NCBI RefSeq assembly: GCF_004761865.1
Contig: NZ_SJDM01000001.1
Span: forward strand, 1-64,000
Source of the DNA: Crenalkalicoccus roseus
Lineage (GTDB): Bacteria > Pseudomonadota > Alphaproteobacteria > Acetobacterales > Acetobacteraceae
Direction: 5' to 3'
Length of the DNA: 64,000 bases
Shown here piece by piece: positions 58,193 to 64,000 of this stretch. Numbering within the stretch: position 1 is the stretch's first letter; each line of letters opens with the position of its first letter. The translations under genes were made by a program, and so were the position numbers. Under the pieces are notes generated by a model. It did no database searches. It was not told the origin of the DNA and was given only the letters and a program-made list of their open reading frames with translations.

Positions 58193-58449
58193 CCTCGGGC
58201 CTTGCGGATCGTGGCCGCTCCGCCCCGGGACGCCGGCGGGCGCAGGGCGGCCCGCGCCGGTTGGCGATTCGTTCGCGCGACTCGGGCCAGGGATCTGGAA
58301 TCGCACGGCCTGGCCGTCGGGGCGGCGGCGCGCCGGTTCCCTTTCCGTTCCTAGGGGGCGGCATGTCTTCCCGGCCGGGGAGGAGGTTCGCATCAACGCC
58401 CCGGACCCGCGATGCCGGGCGCGCGGCGGGGGCGCTGTCCGTGCCCTGC

Positions 58450-59217
58450 CTATTCCGGCTCGCCCTCGACCGGCATGTGCCCGCAGGCGCGGATGAAGAT
58501 GGCGATGTCGCGCGCCGCCTCCTCCACCGCCGCCGCGTCGGTGCCCTTGGCGACCAGCACCACGCCGTTGCCCTGGGCGCGGTAGAAGGGGTAGCTGCCG
58601 ATCTCGGTCTGCGGATACCGCGCCTGGATGTGCGCGAGGCCCTCGGCGATGCGCCCCTCGGCCAGGCCGTGCGCGTGCACGCTGCGCGCATGGACGGGGG
58701 CGCCGCCCTTCAGCTCGGGCGCCAGCGCCTCGAACATCGCCTGGCAGATGCGCGGCACCCCGGCCAGCACGTGCACGTTGCCGATGGTGAAGCCGGGTGC
58801 GATGGAGATGACGTTGGCGATCAGCCGGGCGCCGCGCGGCATGGTCGCCATGCGCTGCCGCGCCGCATTGAAGTCGCCCGGCGGGGTCATGGAGGCGTAG
58901 TGGCGCTGCAGCCTCTCCCACGCCTCCGGGTGCGGTTCCCAGGGCACGCCGAAGGCCTCGGCGACGCACTCGCTGGTGATGTCGTCATGGGTGGGGCCGA
59001 TGCCGCCGGTGGTGAAGACGTGGTCGTAGCGGGCCCGCACCTCGTTGAGGGTGGCGACGATCACCTCCCGCACGTCCGGGATCACCCGCGCCTCGCGCAG
59101 CGGGATGCCGATCTCGCCGAGGCGCCGCGCCAGATAGGCGAGGTTGGCGTCCTGGGTGCGGCCCGAGAGGATCTCGTTGCCGATGATCAGCAGGCAGGCG
59201 GTCGGGTTCGCGCTCAT
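58450..59217 (-). CDS. Molybdopterin-binding / CinA-N-like protein
   Basis: A 255-residue protein of the COG1058 family: LLIIGNEILSGRTQDANLAY, VFTTGGIGPTHDDITSECVA, and LAGVPRICQAMFEAL. CinA-type domains act on pyridine-nucleotide or ADP-ribose compounds; others bind molybdopterin. It lacks the C-terminal deamidase domain of full CinA. GAGGAGGCCGC precedes ATG 59217. Confidence 0.9.
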   Translation of the reverse strand: MSANPTACLLIIGNEILSGRTQDANLAYLARRLGEIGIPLREARVIPDVREVIVATLNEVRARYDHVFTTGGIGPTHDDITSECVAEAFGVPWEPHPEAWERLQRHYASMTPPGDFNAARQRMATMPRGARLIANVISIAPGFTIGNVHVLAGVPRICQAMFEALAPELKGGAPVHARSVHAHGLAEGRIAEGLAHIQARYPQTEIGSYPFYRAQGNGVVLVAKGTDAAAVEEAARDIAIFIRACGHMPVEGEPE

Positions 59218-59302
59218 GCGGCCTCCTCGCGGGCGGGCGGTGCCGTGCCCCGCCCGCCGCCCTCGCCGGCAAGGATAGCGCGCGGGCGGGGCGCGGCCAG
59301 CC

Positions 59303-60208
59303 TCAGCCCTGCCGCTCCTCCTCCGCCGCCTCCTCGCGGGCGCGCAGCGCGCGCTTCATCGGGTCCTCCCGCCCCAGCGCGCGCTCCTGGCGGAGGGCGT
59401 TCACCTCCGCCCCCGCCAGCACCGCGAGGGCGGTGAGGTAGAACCACAGCATCAGCACCACCGCGCCGCCGAGGGAGCCGTAGAACACCCCGAAGCCGCG
59501 CGCGTGGGAGACGTAGAGCGACAGCCCGGCGGAGGCGAGGAGCCAGAGCAGCGTCGCCGCCAGCGTGCCCCAGGAGGCCCAGAGGCGCTGCGGCCGCCTG
59601 CGGCTCGGCGCGTAGGTGTAGAGCGCGCCGATGCCGAGCGCGAAGAGCAGGATCAGGGCCGGCCAGCGCAGGAAGCCCACCGCCTCCGCCAGCCCCCCGC
59701 CGACGCGGCCGGCGAGCAGCGGCGGCAGCGCGATCAGCGCCAGGGAGAGGATCAGCAGCGCCAGCGCGGCGAGCGCGATCGCAACGGCCACCGCCTCGCG
59801 CCACAGCCAGCTCCGCCGCTCCGCCTCGTCATAGACGATGTTGAGGGCGGTCAGCAGCCCGCTCGCCGCGCGCTGCGCCGCCCACAGCACCACGGCGAGG
59901 TTCAGCGCGAGGCCGACGCCGAGGCCGAAGCCCTGGGGCACGGCGGTGACGAACTCCACCAGCAGCGCCACCGCGTCGTCGTCGGCGAGCAGCCGCTCCG
60001 CCCCCTCCTCCACCGGTCCGCGCAGCGCCTCGAGGTCGGCGACCATGCCCCAGAGCGCCGCCGCGGCGGCGAGCGCGGGCAGGACGCCGAACATGGCGTG
60101 GAAGGCCAGGGCGGCCGCGGCCGTCTGGGTGTGGTCGCTGAACACCTCGGCCAGGAATTCGCGCAGGGGCTGGCGCCGCCTCGCCCCCCTCTCCGGTTCG
60201 TCCGCCAT
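59303..60208 (-). CDS. YihY/virulence factor BrkB family membrane protein
   Basis: A 301-residue integral membrane protein with about six helices: TAAAALAFHAMFGVLPALAA, LGVGLALNLAVVLWAAQRAA, NIVYDEAERRSW, PALILLFALGIGALYTYAPS and GSLGGAVVLMLWFYLTALAV. The last motif is the family signature. The function is unsettled; it is not an RNase BN as once named. The C-terminal 30 residues are charged and cytoplasmic. Confidence 0.92.
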   Translation of the reverse strand: MADEPERGARRRQPLREFLAEVFSDHTQTAAAALAFHAMFGVLPALAAAAALWGMVADLEALRGPVEEGAERLLADDDAVALLVEFVTAVPQGFGLGVGLALNLAVVLWAAQRAASGLLTALNIVYDEAERRSWLWREAVAVAIALAALALLILSLALIALPPLLAGRVGGGLAEAVGFLRWPALILLFALGIGALYTYAPSRRRPQRLWASWGTLAATLLWLLASAGLSLYVSHARGFGVFYGSLGGAVVLMLWFYLTALAVLAGAEVNALRQERALGREDPMKRALRAREEAAEEERQG

Positions 60209-60263
60209 GCGGCCCTCCCAACCACCCTGGCACTGGCGCGCAACGCCGCCGGGGCGGGCCGGA

Positions 60264-61274
60264 TCAGAGGAAATCCCGCAGCATCGCCACCAGCGGCCGG
60301 TCGGCCGGCGGCATCGGGTAGTCGGCGAGCCGCTGCGGCCGCACCCAGGCGAGCGCTTGGCCCTCCACCGCGCGTACCGTCCCGCCCCAGCGGCGGCAGA
60401 GGTAGAGCGGCATCAGCAGGTGGAAGGCCTCGTGCCGGTGCGAGGCGAAGGTGAAGGGGGCGAGGCAGCTTTCCGACACGTCGATGTCGAGCTCCTCCTT
60501 CAGCTCGCGGATCAGCGCCGCCTCCGGCGTCTCGCCCGGCTGCACCTTGCCGCCGGGGAACTCCCACAGGCCCGCCAGCGGCTTGCCCTCCGGCCGGCGG
60601 GCCAGCAGCACCCGCCCCTCGGCATCCACCAGGGCGCAGGCGGCGACCAGCAGCACCGGCGGCCCCGCCCCCGCCGGCGCCTCCGCCGGCGGCGGGGGGG
60701 TGCCGGTCAGCTCCTCCCGCCCGCCGAGGAAGAGGCGCACCGGCATCGGCCCGCCGCGGGAGAGGTATTCCTGCACCCCCTCCCCCGCCTCGCGGAAGCC
60801 GAGGCGGCGCAGCACGGCGGCGGAGCGGTGGTTGTCCTGCAGCACGCTGGCGCGGATGCGCTCGATCGGGAGGTTGGCGAGGCCCCAGCGGGCGAGGCGG
60901 CCCGCCGCCTCCGGCGCCACGCCATGCCCCCAGTAGCGCCGGCCCACCCAGTAGCCGAGCTCCGCCTCCCGCGCCCCGCCCTCCCGGGCGCGGAGGAGGG
61001 TGAGGCCGACGCAGCCGATCAGCACCTCCTCCCCCCGCTCCTCGCCGACGATGGCGAGGTGCCAGGCCTCCCCGGCCGCGATCCGCGCCCAGGTCGAGGC
61101 GATCCACTCGCCGGCGAGTTCGCGCGGATAGGGGAAGGGCACGCGGGCGAGGGTCTTCGCCACCTCCCAGTCGTTCACCAGGCGGTGCAGCGCGGCCGCG
61201 TCCTCGGCGCGCAGCGGGCGCAGCGCCAGCCGCTCGGTCCTGAGCGGCGGGAAATCGGGCGGGGAGGCGGTCAC
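60264..61274 (-). CDS. GNAT acetyltransferase fused to a MutT-type Nudix hydrolase
   Basis: A 336-residue two-domain protein. The GNAT domain (1-185) has LRTERLALRPLRAEDAAALH, LGYWVGRRYWGHGVAPEA and the AVLRRLGF motif. The Nudix domain (about 205-336) has LVAACALVDAEGRVLLARRP and GGKVQPGETPEAALIRELKEELDI with complete Nudix residues, like 8-oxo-dGTP diphosphatase MutT. A Pro/Ala-rich linker joins them. The start is GTG 61274. The acetylation substrate is unknown. Confidence 0.9.
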   Translation of the reverse strand: MTASPPDFPPLRTERLALRPLRAEDAAALHRLVNDWEVAKTLARVPFPYPRELAGEWIASTWARIAAGEAWHLAIVGEERGEEVLIGCVGLTLLRAREGGAREAELGYWVGRRYWGHGVAPEAAGRLARWGLANLPIERIRASVLQDNHRSAAVLRRLGFREAGEGVQEYLSRGGPMPVRLFLGGREELTGTPPPPAEAPAGAGPPVLLVAACALVDAEGRVLLARRPEGKPLAGLWEFPGGKVQPGETPEAALIRELKEELDIDVSESCLAPFTFASHRHEAFHLLMPLYLCRRWGGTVRAVEGQALAWVRPQRLADYPMPPADRPLVAMLRDFL

Positions 61275-61423
61275 GGGCGCGGCACCTCGGCGCGGCAGGG
61301 GCAGCGCATGGATGGGCAGCCGCCTCCGCCTGTCAACGCGCCGGCCCCGCTCCCGAAGCCGTGGGGTGAACCCGGGGGAGCCTCATGCGCTTAGGCGCCC
61401 GTCGTAACTGTTCTGAGGTTCGC

Positions 61424-61612
61424 ATGTCCGCCATCCGCTTCCTGCTTCCCGCCCTCCTGGTGTTCGGCCTCGCCGCCTGCCAGCAGCCCGGCCCCGCCGA
61501 GCGCGCCGGGCGCTCCATAGACCGCGCCGCCGAGCAGGTGCGCGACACCGTGGACCCGCCCCGCGGCCCCGCCCAGCGCCTCGGCCGCGACATCGACCGC
61601 GCGACGCGCTGA
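61424..61612 (+). CDS. Small lipoprotein (entericidin-like)
   Basis: A 62-residue lipoprotein: signal MSAIRFLLPALLVFGLAACQ with lipobox LAAC. The mature part is short and charged, with two similar blocks (AGRSIDRAAEQ, LGRDIDRATR). It resembles small stress lipoproteins but is too short for firm assignment. Confidence 0.72.
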   Translation: MSAIRFLLPALLVFGLAACQQPGPAERAGRSIDRAAEQVRDTVDPPRGPAQRLGRDIDRATR

Positions 61613-61949
61613 CCCGCGGCCGGCGGGGAGCGGCGCCGCGGGGGCCTGCGGCATGATCCCCGCCGCGGGATCATGCTTCGGGCCTTGGCCGGGCGACCTG
61701 TCACCGCCCCGGCGCTGCCGCCTCCGCGGATCGGGCGATCGCGTTGGGCGGCGGTTCACCGCTCCGGCGCTGCCGCCTCCGCGGATCGGGTGATCGCGTT
61801 GGGCGGCCGATTCACCGCTCCGGCGCTGCCGCCTCCGCGGATCGGGCGCCGGCGCCGCGCCCCCGCGCGGGGGCGGTGCGTGGCCGGTGCCGGGCACCCA
61901 TGCGGCGCCGGTCGTTCCGCGCCGGCGCAATCCGCCCTATCGTCCCGCC
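61613..61949. other. Intergenic stretch with a tandem repeat and no gene
   Basis: Between the lipoprotein and the AEC transporter, 337 bp carry a three-unit tandem repeat (61701-61848) and the leader of the transporter. No supported frame, tRNA or clear promoter was seen. Confidence 0.55.
61701..61848. repeat. 55/56-bp tandem repeat, about 2.5-3 units
   Basis: The block GGCGCTGCCGCCTCCGCGGA starts at 61711, 61766 and 61822 (55- and 56-bp periods). Between units lies the sequence TCGGGCGATCGCGTTGGGCG with small changes. The units include CCGCCTCCGCGGA, which can fold. A slipped-strand expansion is likely. Confidence 0.85.
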
Positions 61950-62873
61950 GTGGCGGCCGTCCTTTCCCTGTGCCTGCCGATCTTCGCGGTCATCGGGCTC
62001 GGCTGGCTGGCCACGCGCGCGCGGCTGGTGCCGCCGGTGATGGTGGAGGCGGTCGGGGCCTTCGCCTTCCTCTTCGCCCTGCCGGCGCTGCTGCTGCGGC
62101 TGATCGCCGCGCAGCCGCTCGGCGAGATCTTCGATCCCCGCTTCTTCGCGGGCTATCTCGGCGCCTGCCTCCTCGTGTTCTTCGCGGTCATGGCGGCGGC
62201 GCTGCCCGCGGGGCGCGGCCGCCCCGCCGCCGCCGGACTCGGCGTGGCGGCGGCCTTCGGCAATGTCGGCTATCTCGGTCCGCCGCTGCTGCTCTCGCTG
62301 ATGGGGGAGCGCGTCTCCGGCCCCCTCGCCATGGCGATCATGGCCGAGGTGACGGTGGTGCTGCTGCTGGGCGACCTGCTGATGGCGCGCCGCGCCGCCG
62401 GGGAGGGGCCGCTGCGCCGGGCGCTGCGGGCGCTCGCCGTGAACCCGGTGATCCTGGCGATCCTGCTCGGCGCCGCCCTCGGCGCGACGGGCACGGCGCT
62501 GCCGGAGCCGGCGGACCGCTTCCTCGGCTTCCTCGGCGCCGCGGCAGGGCCGACGGCGCTGTTCGCGCTCGGCGGCACGCTCGGACGGCTGCGCTTCCGG
62601 CGGCGGCTGCTGGCGCTGGCGGCGGCGGTCTCGGTGGCGAAGCTCGGCCTCTATCCGCTGCTGGCCTGGCTGGTGCTGGGCGGGCTGCTCGGCCTCGACC
62701 CGCTCTGGGTCGCCGCCGGCACGCTGCTGGCGGCGCTGCCGATCGCCAGCAACGCCTTCATCCTGGCGCAGCGCCACGAGGTGGGGACGGAGGAGGTCTC
62801 GGCGGCGGTGCTGCTCTCCACCGTCATGGCGGTGGCCTCCTTCCCGCTCATCGCCTGGCTGCTCGCGCGCTGA
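61950..62873 (+). CDS. AEC family transporter (auxin efflux carrier type)
   Basis: A 307-residue membrane protein with about ten helices: LSLCLPIFAVIGLGWLATRA, AAAFGNVGYLGPPLLLSLMG (conserved Asn-Val-Gly), and LPIASNAFILAQRHEVGTEE near the C-terminus. AEC members export small organic anions such as malate or malonate; the substrate is unknown. The start is GTG 61950; the frame extends upstream to 61887 but without a leader-like sequence. Confidence 0.9.
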   Translation: MAAVLSLCLPIFAVIGLGWLATRARLVPPVMVEAVGAFAFLFALPALLLRLIAAQPLGEIFDPRFFAGYLGACLLVFFAVMAAALPAGRGRPAAAGLGVAAAFGNVGYLGPPLLLSLMGERVSGPLAMAIMAEVTVVLLLGDLLMARRAAGEGPLRRALRALAVNPVILAILLGAALGATGTALPEPADRFLGFLGAAAGPTALFALGGTLGRLRFRRRLLALAAAVSVAKLGLYPLLAWLVLGGLLGLDPLWVAAGTLLAALPIASNAFILAQRHEVGTEEVSAAVLLSTVMAVASFPLIAWLLAR

Positions 62874-62943
62874 GGCGGGCCGCGCTTGCGGCCGCCCCTT
62901 TCCCTGTTCCACTGTGCCGCCACCGAGGACGGAGGACAGGACC

Positions 62944-64000
62944 ATGGCGATCGGGCGGCGCGGACTGGGCATCGCGGCGGCGGGCGGGCTCGCCCTGCCG
63001 GCGCTGCTGGGCGGCGGGGCGCGGCGGGCCGCGGCGCAGCGCAACGCGGACACGCTGCGCGTGGTGTTCCGCGACGCCGTGCCGAACATCGACCCCTACT
63101 ACAACAGCCAGCGCACCGGGCTGATCCTCGGCCACCAGGCGATGGACGGGCTGGTGCACCGCGACCCGGAGAGCTTCGACATCGTCCCCGCCCTGGCGAC
63201 CGAATGGCGCTGGGTGGACGGCATGACGCTGGAGTTCGAGACCCGGCGGGGCGTGAAGTTCCACGACGGCAGCGAGTTCGGCCCGGACGACGTGGTCTAC
63301 ACGCTGAACACCGTCTCGAGCCCCGAGAGCCGGGTGGCGACGCCGAGCAACTACGCCTGGATCGAGAAAGCGGAGAAGACCGGAGAGCGCCGGGTGCGCG
63401 TGCACCTGAAACGGCCGACGCCCGCGGCCCTCGAATACCTCGCCCTGGTCACGCCGATCTGGCCGAGCCAGTACCGGGAGCGCGTGGGGCCCGAGGGCTT
63501 CTCCCGCGCCCCGGTCTCGACCGGCCCCTACCGCATCACGCGCGTGGATACCGCCTCCATCGTCGAGTACGAGCGCTTCGACGGCTACTACGAGGGCGGG
63601 CCGAAGGGCCGCCCGGCGATCCGCCGCATGACCGCGCGCTTCGTCCCCGACGCGGCGACGGAGCTGACCGAGCTGCTCTCCGGCCGGGTGGACTGGATCT
63701 GGAACATGAACCCGGACCAGATCGACAACGTGAACCGGATGCCGACGCTGCGCTCGGTGCGCCAGGAATCCATGCGCGTCGGCTACCTGCTGCCGGACGC
63801 CGCCGGGCGCAGCGGCGCCGACAACCCGATGACGAAGCTGAAGGTGCGGCAGGCGATCTTCCACGCCATAGACCGCCAGGCGATCGCCGAGCGGCTGGTC
63901 GGCGGCGGCTCCCGCGTGCCCGACACGCCCTGCTACCCGAGCCAGTTCGGCTGCGACGCCGAGGCGGCGGTGCGCTACGAGTACGACCCCGCCAAGGCGC
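62944..64000 (+). CDS. ABC transporter substrate-binding protein, family 5 (partial)
   Basis: The first 352 codons of a peptide/opine/nickel-type (SBP_bac_5) periplasmic binding protein; the gene runs off the right edge. The N-terminus IGRRGLGIAAAGGLALPALL carries a twin-Arg leader, so Tat export is likely. Family segments are WVDGMTLEFETRRGVKFHDG, STGPYRITRVDTASIVEYER and KLKVRQAIFHAIDRQAIAER. GGAGGACAGGACC precedes ATG 62944. Transporter genes probably follow outside the window. Confidence 0.92.
   Translation, partial: MAIGRRGLGIAAAGGLALPALLGGGARRAAAQRNADTLRVVFRDAVPNIDPYYNSQRTGLILGHQAMDGLVHRDPESFDIVPALATEWRWVDGMTLEFETRRGVKFHDGSEFGPDDVVYTLNTVSSPESRVATPSNYAWIEKAEKTGERRVRVHLKRPTPAALEYLALVTPIWPSQYRERVGPEGFSRAPVSTGPYRITRVDTASIVEYERFDGYYEGGPKGRPAIRRMTARFVPDAATELTELLSGRVDWIWNMNPDQIDNVNRMPTLRSVRQESMRVGYLLPDAAGRSGADNPMTKLKVRQAIFHAIDRQAIAERLVGGGSRVPDTPCYPSQFGCDAEAAVRYEYDPAKA

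Overview
The window is very GC-rich, chromosomal and gene-dense, from an alphaproteobacterium. Gene content (PolA, FtsK, GlnK-AmtB, a TorF-type porin, a SDHAF4/DUF1674 protein, a MoxR/DUF58/DUF4159 cluster) and codon use suggest the Acetobacteraceae, Roseomonas-like. That placement is inference from style; no rRNA or tRNA gene was seen.

The most striking part is 2.5-14.1 kb, which reads as a fluoride-response island. Three sequences carry the conserved core of the fluoride (crcB-motif) riboswitch. A (minus, about 6483-6551) and B (plus, about 6679-6750) are back to back over a shared divergent promoter region. C (minus, about 14023-14095) heads an inward-facing operon. A leads into an unrecognised gene and two MutS-related ATPase genes. 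B leads into a CPA-type cation/proton antiporter and a small universal stress protein (Usp). C leads into an MFS transporter, CrcB (fluoride channel), a divergent enolase (enolase is a classic fluoride target), two double-length Usp proteins and a histidine phosphatase. In the A operon the first gene has an in-frame TGA and the second MutS-like gene has a one-base frameshift in its Walker A motif, so that branch is decaying, recoded, or affected by sequence errors.

0-2.3 kb holds the start of a response regulator, ribA and an L,D-transpeptidase. 14.1-15.4 kb is mobile-element debris: an IS5-like remnant joined to a defective IS630 element. 15.4-26.5 kb (minus) holds a 1411-residue RTX protein, a hybrid histidine kinase, polA, a zinc-finger protein, a CoA-type Nudix hydrolase and a DUF1285 protein. 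26.6-33.8 kb (plus) is a MoxR / DUF58 / DUF4159 / VWA / lipoprotein operon. 33.9-38.8 kb holds an ankyrin-type protein, a phosphotransferase plus acyl-CoA dehydrogenase pair (like the 4-hydroxyacyl-CoA pathway or ACAD10/11), a DUF442-DUF2892 protein and a crotonase-fold protein. 38.8-41.8 kb is a sugar-type ABC importer without an ATPase. 41.9-45.6 kb is a split MacAB-like exporter whose adaptor contains Spy-like LTxxQ motifs. Then come a PanE-family reductase and an ABC ATPase homologue that has lost every catalytic motif.

48.1-48.8 kb is a second defective IS630 copy sharing about 318 nearly identical bases, with the same internal deletion, with the first. It abuts a 47-bp palindromic repeat whose partner lies at 2284. 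49-54.9 kb (minus) holds a PEP-CTERM protein, ftsK, a TorF porin and glnK-amtB behind a sigma-54-like promoter. 55-64 kb carries a UbiH-family hydroxylase, a YaiI protein, HtpX, a DUF1674 protein, a CinA-like protein, a YihY protein, a GNAT-Nudix fusion, a small lipoprotein, a 55-bp tandem repeat, an AEC transporter and the start of a peptide-type substrate-binding protein.
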